Origin: Cricetomys ansorgei
Taxonomy: Eukaryota > Chordata > Mammalia > Rodentia > Nesomyidae
NCBI GenBank assembly: GCA_026225945.1
Contig: JAMJFZ010002307.1
Location: 7,979,501 to 8,043,500 of the forward strand
Reading direction: 5' to 3'
DNA: 64,000 nt
How positions within the stretch are numbered: position 1 is the stretch's first letter; each line of letters opens with the position of its first letter. Both the position numbers and the translations under genes were made by a program. The notes below the pieces were generated by a model. The model had not been told where the DNA came from and searched no databases. It was given only the letters and a program-made list of their open reading frames with translations. This document shows positions 35,020-46,690 of this stretch, piece by piece.

Positions 35020-35388
35020 ACATTAACCTACAGGGAATCTCAAATGAGGAAAGATTCCCATCAGAATGACCTGTGGCCATGCTTGTGGAACATTCTCTAA
35101 ATTGCTGATTGATGAAGAAGGTTTCAGACCACTCTGGGTGGTACAATGCCAAGGCAGAGGGAATTAGGAGATAGAACAGATAAAAAGACAGAAAGATAAT
35201 TGAACAAGCCATGGGGACCAATCCAGTAAGCAACATTCCTCGGTGATGTCTACTTTAGTTCTTGCCTCCAAGTTCTGCCATGGCTTCCTTTGATAATATA
35301 CTGTAAAGTACAAGATGAAATTTCCTTCCATAGTTGCCTTGGTCAGTGTTTTATCAGAGCAACATAGAAGCAAATTGGGACAGAGAGA
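35020..35388 (+). mobile_element. hAT-Charlie-type DNA transposon copy (URR1-like)
   Basis: Wording tggaacattctctaaattgctgattgatga, ctctgggtggtacaatgcc, aagccatggggaccaatccagtaagcaacattcctc, ttcttgcctccaagttctgcc, ttgccttggtcagtgttttat, gagcaacatagaagc. It starts 30 bases after LTR copy B. The two overlapping minus-strand frames (35018-35373) are within it. Confidence 0.75.
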
Positions 35389-35469
35389 GGGAACAAAACT
35401 GGGTGATTGGAGATTTTGATAATTTTTGTTCCCTCCTGTCTTTTTTAAAATTTGATTTTAATTTTTTTT

Positions 35470-35592
35470 AAATAGGGTCTTATATAGCCCAGGCTGTCAT
35501 TGAACTCTCTTCATAGTCAAGGATAACATTAAATTTTATAATCCTTCTTTTTCTACATCACAAGTACTGAATTTCAAATTACAGCTATGTAA
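35470..35592 (-). mobile_element. B1 SINE, old and diverged
   Basis: Antisense: aatagggtcttatatagcccaggctgtcattgaactc, caaggataacattaaa, acaagtactgaatttcaaattacagc. The reverse head is only partly recognisable. Confidence 0.62.
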
Positions 35593-37424
35593 CCCCAAGA
35601 CAGTTAGATAAAACCATACTATGGATGGAACCCATAGTTTCCTTATGGTAGATAAGACTTTATTTTTACCTTTACAAATTAGAAATAATATTATAATATA
35701 CACTTGTTTATAAGTCTATTTTCACAATTTAGATTTAATATTTTATAATAGATCATAAAGATGGGGTTAAATATTAAGAGGTCAAACATCTTAATGAGAA
35801 ATTCCTTATTGATAAGTTGCCTTCTAAAATCGGTAAAATAATTTATTTTTTACAAGAACTATTTCCATATTTAGCACTACTACTACTTTTTCAATATTTC
35901 TTACTTAGAAAGTGAAACATGAAAACTCATTGATGTTTCAGTTTGTGCATATTCTTTTACAATGAGGTTAAACATATTTATGCATATTGTGCTGTTTAAT
36001 ACATTTGACCTATTTGTAAAAAGTAAAATTGAACCTTAATGAGAAGAAATTCTTGTAAATTCAGCAAATAGAAAGTTCTTCAACCATTAAGAAGTAAACG
36101 TTAAAAATATTAAATGCATTCTTTCTTTTAATAGTGTCAATATTTTTAACTTATATTTGAACATTACGTATTATCATGTGAACTTCCTAAGCAGAGTACT
36201 TAGGCTGGTATTCCTTCAAGGAAATTGCATCGTTTAAATATTTTCTGACATATGTAGATGAGCCATAGTGATTTTTTACTCAAGAGTGAAGAAAGTAAAT
36301 GTATTTTTGTACTTCTCTCCATTGTTCAGAACATCTTAGTATTAAGAAAAGCATCACACTCAGTAGCAGGTTTACAAAAAATCACTCTCTTTCCAAGCAG
36401 CAGCGTGACTTTTGACACTTCCAGGCAGATTAAGAACTAAAGTCACAGTGGGCAGCCATAAGAGTCTAAACACACTGAGCAATGGGTCTCTCCATTGGTG
36501 GGAGGAAATTAGTGACTAAAGCCCTTAAAACCATGGATCAATGGTAACGCTGTGCTCCAGGGAATCTATGAACAAGCGTCTTTCTTTTCTGTCTCACAGA
36601 GGGCGTCAGTAGAAAGTGGATCTGCAGCAGTCAATAGAAACCAATGTGACAATAATGTGTAGGTGTGGATTTTAACTGATCTGAGATATGGCCTTAGGAA
36701 AACAAAATATGTGCCTAAGTCTTTGGTGATTACTTTCTAAATTGCAGGAAAATCTTAGATATAAACAAATTAATGGTAGCTAAACATCAACAGGACAAAT
36801 ATGATAAGTTGGAATTCTTATTTCTGATGTAAGCTGGTGGTATAATGTTCTTAATTCAGGAGTAAAGTAGCAGACATATGCTCTTTCTTCGAATTAGATG
36901 GAAAAATGTATAGTCAATGTGTCATAATTATATGACACCTACAATGCACACAGAATAGTGAGCACAGGAAGCAAATGCATAGCTCAATGCGTGTCCAGAT
37001 TACCCACAAGAACACTTATTACAGGTTAGGAGCTTCCATTCTGCTGATAAGTCTTCAGACTATCCTGTCTTCTTTCTCTTCCCTTTTTATCCACTGCTGT
37101 TTTTTTGGACCAGAAAGTAACAGCAGGGGAGAACATGTGTATGTTTAGCTGAAACGTGCAGATGGAGTAGGCAAAGCTGAGAACTGATTGACAGGGAAGT
37201 GAAAAATGCCTCAGTGGATAGTGTCTGATCAAGGTCTCTTCCCCCCTCCCAGAATGCATTGCAGCAAGCCTCATAGAGGTACACATGAATTGTCATCATA
37301 TACTTATCTACGTGTGTGTGCAGGAGTTTGGCACACTTTTACCATTAAATTTACAGCAATGTGTTCCATTACATGTCACTATGTATAAAAACATCCGGTG
37401 TATTTTTTCTATATTATGTCTATA
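35593..37424. other. unassigned stretch
   Basis: About 1.8 kb, no confident feature. 36430-36660 is less AT-rich and holds a few CpGs (ggtaacgctg, gagggcgtcag) but matches nothing I know. Open frames at 36258 and 37026-37388 lack support. Confidence 0.45.
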
Positions 37425-37580
37425 TATGTTTTGCGTGCCTGTAAATATGCACCAAGTGAGTGCAGTGCTTTGAAGGCTAGAAGAGGGCATTAGATCCCCT
37501 GAAACTAAAAGTACAAGTGGGTGCTGAGAACTGAACCTGAGTCCTCTGTAAAAACAGAAAATGCTCTGAAATTCTAATCC
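37425..37580 (-). mobile_element. B2/B3-type SINE (antisense)
   Basis: Reverse SINE: agtgcagtgctttgaaggctagaagagggc, gatcccctgaaactaaaagt, gtgggtgctgagaactgaacctgagtcctctg. The head is degraded. Confidence 0.8.
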
Positions 37581-37629
37581 ACCTCAAATCCACCCAATGT
37601 CCCTAGACATTCATTAAAAAATACTTTAA

Positions 37630-37743
37630 AAATGAAACTTTATGATGCATCAATTCACTGGGAAGCCAAAACTAGTCTTGTGTATAGTTCTTCGGCCTCA
37701 GCCTCCTGAGCGCTGGGGTGGCAAGTATGCACCACACCCTGCT
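37630..37743 (-). mobile_element. B1 SINE fragment (antisense)
   Basis: ggcctcagcctcctgagcgctggggtggcaagtatgcaccac is the reverse of the B1 head; the upstream half is diverged. Confidence 0.7.
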
Positions 37744-38595
37744 TCTTCCCTTTCCGTTTAACAAACCTCATCCTAAGTATTCTAGTTATTAATCTCTGGT
37801 GTTGGATGGTGATCTAGCCTGCGTTGCCTCTAGCAGCAGAAGACTCTTTTATGGCTCGGATCTTTAGGTTGTGTGGAGACCACAATCGTCTTTCTATGTT
37901 TTCTTGGGATAATTATCTAATATTCTATCACTCATTGTTTCTAACTTTGCCATTATGTAATTAAGTTTATGTTTGCTTTATAAGATTATCCCTCTAAATA
38001 TTGAATGTTCTCTTAATCTACATTGGATGAATTTTCTACCAGCCTCTTCACTGGAAGTGTTATTTGGGGTTTTATATTTGTCAGTGTACTAATCCTCACT
38101 TCTCTGTTTTTATTTATTTGTTTCTTTACTGTCCAATCTTATAACTTAACTCATATCTGATTTTTTTTTTACATATCCATTTTAGCCCTTGGGATCTTCC
38201 TGTCCGAAGATAACATGCTCCATAGCTCTGGAACCTCAGTGTTGTCATTTGTTTGGTTGCTTACTCACTTGCAACTTGTCTGTTTTTAATAATGATCTCA
38301 TGTTAGGAGCTTGATGATTTCATGTTACAATATTGAAGTAGCATTCTGATAATTTTATTTATACCTTACTGTTTAATAACAAATTCTAATTTCTGAGCCA
38401 TTTGCCTTTACCTTTCATTAATCTATTTCCAAGTATTTTACTTTCAAAAATTAAACTAATCAGAGACAATTTTCAATACTAAGGTGTGATTCTTCCTGGA
38501 TGTGTCATCTACTGTCTGACATCTAAAGATACCAGCTTTTCCATTTAGTAGCTTGTGAAGATTCTTCTTCCTATAATGGTGCTTTTCCTGTTTGT
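37744..38595. other. unassigned T-rich stretch
   Basis: No repeat or gene supported; the T-rich composition would fit antisense L1 but no diagnostic words were found. Confidence 0.45.
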
Positions 38596-38599
38596 TTGT

Positions 38600-38888
38600 T
38601 AATGGTCTCTCTACTCCAGAAATTTGGGTGGAGTTTTCTTTTTATTAAATTTATGTATTTTCTGTCATATAATAGATTCCAGTTCTGTCCTTCTCTCCCT
38701 CTACTACTCCCAGATCCCCTATCTCCCCTCTCCCACAGATGCATATCCCCTATCTACTTCCCATCAGAAAAGAGCAAGCCTCCCAGGGTACCACTCGAAA
38801 GGAGCGTATCAGAATGGAAGAAGACCAGGCTCCAGCCTTTACATCAAAGCTGGAGGAAGGAACCCAGCAGGAGGAAAAGGGTCCCAGT
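38600..38888 (-). mobile_element. LINE-1 3' end (antisense)
   Basis: Read on the minus strand it is a purine-rich Lx-type 3'UTR ending in a short A-rich tail (plus-strand tttctttttattaaatt at the left). Plus-strand words cccagatcccctatctcccc, gcaagcctcccaggg, aggaacccagcaggaggaaaagggtccc are the reverse of this 3'UTR. Two overlapping plus-strand open frames here are artefacts. Confidence 0.78.
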
Positions 38889-39240
38889 ATGTATTCACTT
38901 ATAAGTGGATATTAGCTCTTAAGTAAAGGACAATTGTACTACAATCCACAGGCCAAAGAGTCTGTGAAACATAGATCTCCTTGGGACAGGGAAAGAGAAT
39001 GTATGTTTCATATGGGCTGGAGGAGGACAGGGTTAAGAATAGGGTCAAGTCAGGGGAGAGGAGTTGAGGGAGAGTATATAGGGAGAAATGACCAGAATTG
39101 GGGGATATTTAGGGGGAAATGGGGGAAATCTGGAGACTTAGTGTAGTGGAAACTCCCTGAAATGTAAATGGGAGAACCTAGCACAGGGAAGTTTTCAGAA
39201 ATGTGTCAGAAATTCTAGGAACCAGTGATTGTCATTGTTC
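38889..39240 (+). mobile_element. inverted upstream part of the same LINE-1
   Basis: In opposite orientation to its neighbour: tattcacttataagtggatatta, ccttgggacagggaaag, tgaccagaattgggggatat, tagtgtagtggaaactccctg. These are sense L1 3'UTR words from upstream of the antisense segment. No A-tail at its right end. The arrangement fits a 5' inversion by twin priming. Confidence 0.75.
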
Positions 39241-39328
39241 TATACATCTGATGTGCCCTGGGGGTTAAAGCCATCACTTTCTGGTAGGTGAGTAGAATCT
39301 TGGAATTCTTTTCCTCTTTCTCTCTCTC

Positions 39329-39393
39329 TTCCTTCCTTCCTTCCTTCCTTCCTTCCTTCCTTCCTTCCTTCCTTCCTTCCTTCCTTCCTTCCA
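39329..39393. repeat. (TTCC)16 microsatellite
   Basis: Sixteen TTCC units embedded in pyrimidine-rich DNA (39309-39430). Confidence 0.97.
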
Positions 39394-39430
39394 TTCTTTC
39401 TTTCTCTCATTCCTTCTCTCTCTTTCTCGT

Positions 39431-39779
39431 TTCTGTTGAAAAACAACATGAACAACAGAGGTAAGAATTATTTTTCTCACTCTTGAGCGCATCTGGCTTA
39501 GAAACTTCAAAACTTCTGACTAAGGAGACACAACCTAATAATAGTGGAAGAAACATGCTTGTAATCTTCATGAACAGACTTGATATTATTTTCTGGGGGT
39601 TCTGTTACCAAGTATCTAGCATCTTCTATGTTCCTTAGCTTGCCTGCCTTCTTTTCCTTTCTCCTCTTCCTTTCTCTGTCCTCCTCATCTTTCTTCTTCC
39701 TTTTTGAAAGACAAGAAACCTGTTTCCTGTTTATCTGCTCTGCCTCCCTTTCATTCTTCTCCCCCATCCTCTCTGCATT
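39431..39779. other. pyrimidine-rich unassigned stretch
   Basis: Contains a polypyrimidine block at 39640-39710; the long K/E/R frame on the minus strand is its translation. Nothing else recognised. Confidence 0.5.
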
Positions 39780-39943
39780 TGTGTGGGTGGGTACCCAGAG
39801 AGTCCAGATGAGGGCTTTGGATCCCCTAGGGCTAGATATACAGAGAATTTAAAACTATACAAGCAGGTGCTGGGAACCAAACTCAGATCCCCAGGAAATC
39901 AGATCAGAAAGCACTCTTAACCATGAGACATCACTACAGCCCT
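39780..39943 (-). mobile_element. B3-type SINE (antisense)
   Basis: Reverse SINE: agatgagggctttggatcccc, agcaggtgctgggaaccaaactcagatcc, gaaagcactcttaaccatgagacatc, acagccc. Full head retained. Confidence 0.88.
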
Positions 39944-40027
39944 TTTTATCCTTGTTCCCTTTTTTTTTTCAGTCTACTCTACTTATAGCTTCTCTGCCCA
40001 ACAACTTCAACTATCATTTATCTATTT

Positions 40028-40167
40028 TGTTTGAGACATGGTCTAACTGCCTTCCTAACTGTGCTGAATCTCCTTCTATATACCAGGGCAGTCTTGAACT
40101 CAGAGAGCTCTGCCTACCCCTCTCTCCTGGGTGCTGTGATTAGAGGTGCTGGCAGCCATGCCCTGTC
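40028..40167 (-). mobile_element. B1 SINE (antisense)
   Basis: ttgagacatggtctaactgcc, ataccagggcagtcttgaactcagagagctctgcctacc, gggtgctgtgattagaggtgctggcagccatgccc. Full-length, moderately diverged. Confidence 0.85.
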
Positions 40168-41182
40168 ATGTCTCCGTTTTTCATCATTCAGGGGTACACT
40201 GAAATCTCCTGCACAATTTTTACACTGTCAGTCTTTCCTAGGCTTTTCATTAATTTGGGTTATCCGATTTCAATTCTGCTACTTTTATTATTGTAGTTTT
40301 CAGAATAGATAAGTACTGTACATTTGTGCTTATGACACCATCTTTCATTAATTGTCTTTCACTGAACCCTGGGGTGAGAGGGACTAAGATTTTGCAGAAA
40401 AGGTAAATATAAGAAAGAAAATGTCAGTCCAGAGTCTTGAGAACGTATCAACCATGTAGAGTTTAATTTCAGTTAGCTTTGTGTCCTAACACACTTCTCT
40501 TAAACCCTTGAAGTTTTAAAGTAATCACATCACTTCATATCTCGGTACTTTTTCCATTTCATTTCTTACTCTTACTCTTCATGATATAGTTTACATAGAA
40601 CTTTGAAGGAAAACTTTTTATGACCCTCACTTTGTCTAAAGTACTTTTACTTTGTGTGTTGTATTTTATTGACCTTAATAATAATTTACTCTTTAAACAA
40701 CTATGCTTAACTGCTTATTGGTCAGTCTTCATAATATCTAAAAGAATGTTAATTACGGTTGGTACAATATGCACCTTTAAAGGCTTATCAAGCAAATAAA
40801 TGAATAGAGCAGCTGTGTTCATATATTAAAATGAGCAAATGTTGGAATTTATAATATTGTCAACTAATATTCTTGCAGTCTTAAGTAAAGAAAATTTTCC
40901 TGTATATTACAATTTCTGGGAAAAAAATCCCTTAATAAAATAAGGGATTTTAAACTGTTAAACTGACAAATTTCCTACCAGTGCTCCATCAACCACAGTT
41001 CCAAATACTGTTTCAATTAAATGCAAAACTTTGGAAATCATGTACACAAAAATAAAATATAGCATTTATGAAAAGTTAAAAGTTTCATGTAGGACAATCA
41101 TGTTTAGAAAACTGCATATATGAAATACCGTTTTAACAGAGTTGTCAAGAACACAATTTTGGTACAGTAAGAAAGAGACCTC
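40168..41182. other. unassigned stretch with a perfect hairpin
   Basis: No gene or repeat recognised. It contains an 11-bp inverted repeat at 40924-40951 (AAAATCCCTTA / TAAGGGATTTT, 6-nt loop). Confidence 0.5.
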
Positions 41183-41395
41183 CTTGGGCTGAAGAGATGG
41201 GTCAGCACTTAAAGTGCCTACTAATCTTCCACGGGAACTGAGTGTGGTTTACAACACCAATGTTTGGTGGCTCACAGCCACCTGTAACTCCAGTTCCACT
41301 GGATCTGACATCTTCTGGCCTCTGTGGCCACTTGTACACTTAAGTGTACACAGACACATAAGTAAAAGTGAATAAACTTTAAAAGTAATTCTTTT
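41183..41395 (+). mobile_element. B3-type SINE
   Basis: Sense: tgggctgaagagatgggtcagcacttaaagtgcc, tggctcacagccacctgtaactccagttcc, gatctgacatcttctggcctctg, with aataaactttaaaagtaa as tail. Full-length. Confidence 0.92.
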
Positions 41396-43714
41396 AAAAT
41401 ATGGGTGCTTATGATTTGAAATCATGGTTAAGTTTATGTGTGAATATTTTCCTTGATATATTAAATTCTTTCAGACCTAAGACGTTTTACTTACTTTGTG
41501 AAGATTGTTTTTATAGAATTAAACTATTTTCTTCACAAGAAAAATTTAGACAAATTGATAGTGGAATTTGTTTTCATATCAATAAGAGTACCTCACATGG
41601 AACACATTGCTCACTGTAAAATGATTTTCCCTTTCACATGAAGTTCTAAGTTGATTGATGGTGTATATTGGATATTGCAGGGATTTCTTTCTGCATGTGG
41701 TCAAAAGTAACATTATCAGAGCCCTAAGCAGTCCATCATACCCAGGGCTTTGTTTTTACAATGGAATAAAAGGTTTCAGATGAGCTGGAACAAAATCAAA
41801 TAACAAAAGTGATGAATCATAAGTTTCAGGCCCTGCAAATTAGCCTTAAATTTCAATGTTCTCTGAAAGGATAAAACCTCAAAGGCTCGTAGTATAGAAT
41901 GATGGTGAAACCTTGTTTTACATGTGCAAAGGTCTGCATTCCAGTTTGCATTAAAAGCAGAAAAGAAAAACATCAAAATTAAATTATAAGACACATTTTT
42001 TAATCTATGACTATTATGTCTATTCTTGCTCACAATAGTCATTATTTAATTGACAGAGTACTTAAAAATTTGTATAGAATTATCTCGATTTTATCCCATT
42101 ATTTTAAAGAACTATGAAATCTGTAAAGACTAAATGAATAGACAGGTTAAAAATCTTTTATAAGCTTATCCTGTGATGAGTGCATTCAACTAGCAACACT
42201 TTATATGTTTTAAAATTTAACATTCCTATACATAGCATAGTGTATAGTAAGGCGATTGTATATTAATTTGTCATTTATCATACTTAAAACTACACGACAG
42301 AAGTTTACTGAGTGAATCACTTCTTTTTAACACCCTAAGACTACTTAAGGCAGATGTCAATAGCGTATTTTCTTTTACTAAATCAGATAAAAATCTATTA
42401 TCAGTTTTTATGTTTTTCCTCATTTTCATTACAAATGTCATCCTGCTTGTGTTAGAGAAGGGAAAAATTTATGTGTGTTTCTCTCAGTTTACTAATAAAA
42501 TGAAAACACTTTGCTCAATTGTTCCTAAATATGTTTCTGAAAACGTTATTCTGTTATACTTAATCTTCCTGCTTCTTCAAAATATTAAAAAATAGTGATT
42601 TATAATTCCTCATTACATTAGGACATACTTCAGCTGGGCTTTTCTGAGGATACAGATAATCTGAGCAGTCCGTGTGTGCTGGACACTGGAATTTCCTCTG
42701 ATGCTGTGCACTAACACTTAATCTAAAGAACATTTGCTGAAAGAAGCTTTCTCTGAATTTTTATGTTTGTAGATGAGAGAAGCACAAATCCCCCGAGGTC
42801 ACTAGACTGAGGCAGATGTGTGTTATAAAGAACAGTTCTACCCCATGCCCTGCCACCATCTACCTTCCCTTCCATAGATCATCACCAAAAATAACAAGAT
42901 AATAGAAAACAAGTTTTGATTCCAGAATGATCTTGGTTGATGATGATGAATGAAGCAGAATAGACAGCCTGCTTTTCCTCAGTTAAATTGAACTTGCTGT
43001 GCCAAACACGCAACAACAGCAGAGAGATTAGCAGACATGACAAGGGAAAAAGGAATTTATGTGCAAACACAATGCCACTTGGAACAAAATAAAAGAGAAT
43101 TATGAAAATGTGGAAATGTATAGATACTGAAATGCTGGCAGAGAAGAAAAGCCATAAAAACACATCATATAATGTTGGAAGCAATTGTTGCATGGAATCA
43201 GGGCCAAGTAAACGTAGAAAGATATTTTTAGAATTTTTTTTTTTTAATTTTGGGCTACAGAAGAAACCACTTGATTTTTTTGGCACATAGTACAAGTAAT
43301 TATAGTGACTACAGATTATCTAGTATAAAACAAGCGAATCTTTTCAGGTGACATTCACAAATCACAGATTTAAAAAACATACCAGCTTCTTTCCCAACTA
43401 CGCTTTGTGAAACTAGTAGAATCACAACTCCCTGGACATGGTTTTGTGTTTACACTATGAAGATTGGGACAGTATGCTTCTCCAATTTCCAAGTTACTTA
43501 CAAATAAATGATATGTATTCCTTGCTACATTGAAATCATTTAAATGAAGCTTTTATTCTAAAGACCTTTAATATTATTTTTAGGAAAGTGTGATTCCATT
43601 ATATAGAGGATTTGGAGCAAAATCAACATTTATTTTGTGTAATTGTGTTAATCTTTATGCTTTCTAGTTCTTCATTTTAGCTTCTTTTCTTGTTTCTCAG
43701 ACCAAAACCCTGAC
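41396..43714. other. long unassigned AT-rich stretch
   Basis: About 2.3 kb. The longest non-repeat open frame of the window (137 codons, minus, 42882-43295) is here; it is I/L/F-rich by base composition with no family match, and I regard it as chance. A passage at 42760-42830 (gtagatgagagaagc ... gaggtcactag) loosely resembles reverse MIR/L2 but is too short to call. Confidence 0.45.
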
Positions 43715-44055
43715 GTGAAACATCCTAGAGTGTTTTTTTTTTGTTTATTTGTTTAATGGATGACAGCATAAGAGGATACAACCCATCATACAGGGGACAA
43801 TGTCTTGGTGGTTGAACCCATAGTGTCTGTGATGAGGACCTTCTCTTCTTCACATATTAGTGAACAAGAAGCAGAAAGTAGAGATAGAGTGAGCTTGGGG
43901 TGTACCTCCTCAAATCCCATTCCAGCTATGCACTTTTTTTAGTTCTAGCTACTAAATGTTTTACAGTCTTACAAATAGCACTAGCTTATCTCCTAGGGAC
44001 TGAACACATGGGCCTATGGAGAACACTTTATGTTCGAACTACCAAGCTTTTTCTT
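43715..44055 (-). mobile_element. hAT-Charlie-type DNA transposon copy (URR1-like), inverted
   Basis: Reverse wording: gatacaacccatcatacagg, acaagaagcagaaagtagagatagag, cctcctcaaatcccattccag, tcctagggactgaacacatgggcctatgg. Opposite orientation to 177-520. Confidence 0.65.
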
Positions 44056-44284
44056 GTCAATGGCTATGTGCTCTAAGCCTCCCAGCAGATGCCTAAAACC
44101 ATGTCTCATATCAACCCTTCTTATATCATTTTTTTCTTTTTATATCCCCTTGAAACAAAATTCAATTTAAAAAGTAAGCCTAATGATAAATTAATGATAA
44201 CTGACATTAAAATAAGAGAAATATAATACATTTTGATGAAAATGATTTTAAACATAGATTCTTTATTTCCAGAAAACCAGAAAA

Positions 44285-44310
44285 TCTCTGGTGATGAGTA
44301 TCACCAGAGA
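44285..44310. repeat. 11-bp perfect hairpin with 4-nt loop
   Basis: TCTCTGGTGAT (44285-44295), loop GAGT, ATCACCAGAGA (44300-44310). The arms are mixed in composition, so this is less likely than an AT-only palindrome to arise by composition. No flanking transposon recognised. Confidence 0.9.
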
Positions 44311-44492
44311 ATGTGTATCTAAGATTAGCTAAAAGTAAATTTTAGCTAGTACCCAAAACAAAAGTCTGAATTTCCAAAAATAAATATGTCAAGAGGAACA
44401 CATGATGGAAAATGTAAATGATGATACATTCAATACTCTGGGTGTTCAGAGAAGCAGGTCAACGCTGAGAAGGAAAAAAAAGTCAGTTGTAA

Positions 44493-44620
44493 GAGATCTG
44501 GTAGTTCATGACCAGAATCCCAGAACTTCTGAGAATGGGGCAGGGAAATCATAGGGCAGGGTGATCATAATCTAAAGCCAGAACAATGCTATTCCCCACC
44601 ACCCCAAAAAAGTTAATTAG
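44493..44620 (+). mobile_element. B1-related SINE, very old
   Basis: gatctggtagttcatgaccag, aatcccagaacttctgagaa, caggg..., ending accccaaaaaag; resembles proto-B1 in sense but about a third of positions differ. Confidence 0.4.
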
Positions 44621-44989
44621 AAATAAAATCAAGATGAACCATAAGATAAATTTGTAGACAAAGATAGACCAGTAGAAACTTCCAGATTTACAATTCTTTT
44701 GGACTTAAGTTACACTAAGATATAAAGCTACAGTGGTATTATCAACATAGATCACAGTAAATTTACTAGAAATATTGACAGATGGTTTATGATGATGAAA
44801 CAGTGACTCACCGGAAATTTTTAACAATGACAAACTTAATAATAAAACTGAGAGTAAAGTGTCAAATTCCATGAAGGAAAGAAAACTGACATAAATGAAG
44901 TTACCGAGTTAATACTAGAGATTAAAATACACTTTCATCAGCATCACTTAGATCTAGGCTGATCAGTAACAAAGTGAAAAAGTTAAACA

Positions 44990-46060
44990 ATATTATAAGT
45001 TAGCGATCCCTAATAGAAACCTATTGATTGACAGCCTCCCAATAGCAGAATGATCATGATTTCCAAATAAACACAAGCAGCTCTGGGTAGACATTATACC
45101 AATTACAGAAGAGCTCTAAATGTATGTAAAAGGTTTGAAATCAAAGCTTGCTCTTTATTCTCTATGAAGATAATGTAGAAACAAATAACAGAAATTCAAA
45201 TTCCAAAATGTAGAGATGCTTAACTTGATAATGAACAAAAATATAAATTGTTTGAAATCAGAAAATATTTTGAGATTAATGAAAATAGAAGTGTAATAGT
45301 TTGAAAACTGAAATAAAAAATGGCATTATGGAAAAGTTACACTTATGAATGTCTTACTAAAATAAGACCTCAAATTAGTGAGTTGGCTCAGTGGGTTAAA
45401 GCATATGTCACACAACACTGAAAATCAGAGTCTGAACCTCATATCCCAATTTGAATGCAGAACACCAAATCTTGAAAGTTATCTTCTGACATCAACATGA
45501 ATACTGTATTATATGTCAGCTCACATTAATTCAACACACACACGCACAGACACACTCACAGATAGACACACACACGTACACACAGAGAGACAGATACAAA
45601 CACTTATACATACAGATAGAGAGAGAAACACAAAGACAACTAATAATACTAATCAATAAAAATAAAATATAAAAAATAAAAATCAAGCACCTAGATTTTT
45701 ATACTAATAATCTTGGATAAGAAGACAAAACTAAACTCAAAGCTAGTTTTAGACACAAGGTAATTAGACTAGGGTTTAAATCAGTGTGAAATAGAAAGAC
45801 CAACTGAGAAAAATAAATGAAAATGAGGGATTTTGATTTATCTAATGCAATAAATACTTTTAAGGTAAACTAAGTAAAAGAAAAATATTACTAAGGTCAG
45901 CATTCCAAGAAGGATATTGCCAATGACCTCACAGAGATTGGAGATCAACCATGAAGTGATGTAGCAACTACTGTTATATTATTTATGAACCAAAAATTAA
46001 AATCTATGTTTTAAAAAAATTCTTACACAGAAACAAACAAACACAAATTTACTTTTACAA
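44990..46060 (+). mobile_element. LINE-1 ORF2 fragment, interrupted by a SINE
   Basis: Sense L1 ORF2: cccaatagcagaatgatcat, gaaacaaataacagaaattc, gttgtttgaaatcagaaaat, gagattaatgaaaatag, then after the SINE aaactaaactcaaagctag, gaaaaataaatgaaaatg and acctcacagagattggagatc. Order follows the reverse transcriptase-upstream to RT region. Multiple stops. Confidence 0.78.
45376..45662 (+). mobile_element. B2/B3-superfamily SINE with CA-rich tail, nested in L1
   Basis: gagttggctcagtgggttaaagcatatg, aaatcagagtctgaacctc, gttatcttctgacatcaaca, then a long CA/GACA/GATA tail 45533-45640. L1 ORF2 sequence continues on both sides, so this SINE inserted into the L1. Confidence 0.8.
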
Positions 46061-46118
46061 ACTAAAAATCAAAAACAAAAAAAACCCAACCAACCAACCA
46101 AACAAAAACAAACCATGG
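46061..46118. repeat. A/C-rich simple sequence
   Basis: Alternating A runs and CCAA units (cccaaccaaccaaccaaac). Confidence 0.85.
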
Positions 46119-46399
46119 GAAATTTGTGCAGACTTATAAGAGTCCGAGAGTCAGGATTTAAAAATCTTCATACAAAAAACTGGGATCCACTAAAGGGCTA
46201 ACAGTACAATAACTGGAGAACCTGCCCTAGTGTGACTCTCTTTGGTTAAGCCTTTTGTTCTTAGGTAAAGAACACGAAAAGGATGGATGGCTCATTAAAT
46301 ATCATATTCTATGTCTAGTATAATTTTGCCATGATAAAATTGCTGTAAAAGTTGGAACTTTATTACACAATTAAGGGTCTTTTTCTTAATTTGGCAAGG

Positions 46400-46640
46400 C
46401 TCCCACAGGCAACCTTGCTGATCGACATTTCTCATGGTTGACACCGCCTACACTCACTAGAGCCTGTCGATGGGAACTTCTGAACTCTGAATGTTGTAGC
46501 AGTAAACTTGTAAAGATACTAATTTTCTGTAACAAGAGTTTTTCGGGAATGTTTGGAAAGTTTACGGTGAGTTCCATAACTTTCTTAGCTACCGATCATT
46601 TGGGGAGTTGTGGCCACACCTGTCCATGTGTTGCTCTCAG
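46400..46640. other. CpG-retaining unassigned block
   Basis: Six CpGs between 46420 and 46595 (gatcgac, accgcc, gtcgatg, ttcggg, acggtg, ccgatc) in CpG-poor surroundings. Open frames on both strands are 63-68 codons with no domain. Ends at a (TG)n tract. No repeat family recognised. Confidence 0.3.
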
Positions 46641-46646
46641 ATAAGG

Positions 46647-46650
<4 letters not shown>

Positions 46651-46689
<39 letters not shown>
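46651..46689. repeat. (TG)19 microsatellite
   Basis: Uninterrupted TG run. Confidence 0.98.

Positions 46690-46690
<1 letters not shown>

Noticed and set aside
38596..38926. Two overlapping 100-codon plus-strand frames
   Set aside because: They lie on the antisense of an L1 3'UTR and cross the inversion junction.
42760..42830. Possible reverse MIR/L2 fragment
   Set aside because: Short agreement (gtagatgagagaagc, gaggtcacta) without the rest of the core.
42882..43295. 137-codon minus-strand frame, hydrophobic
   Set aside because: Composition follows A/T-rich DNA, no conserved motif, no splice or retrocopy features; expected occasionally by chance in 64 kb.
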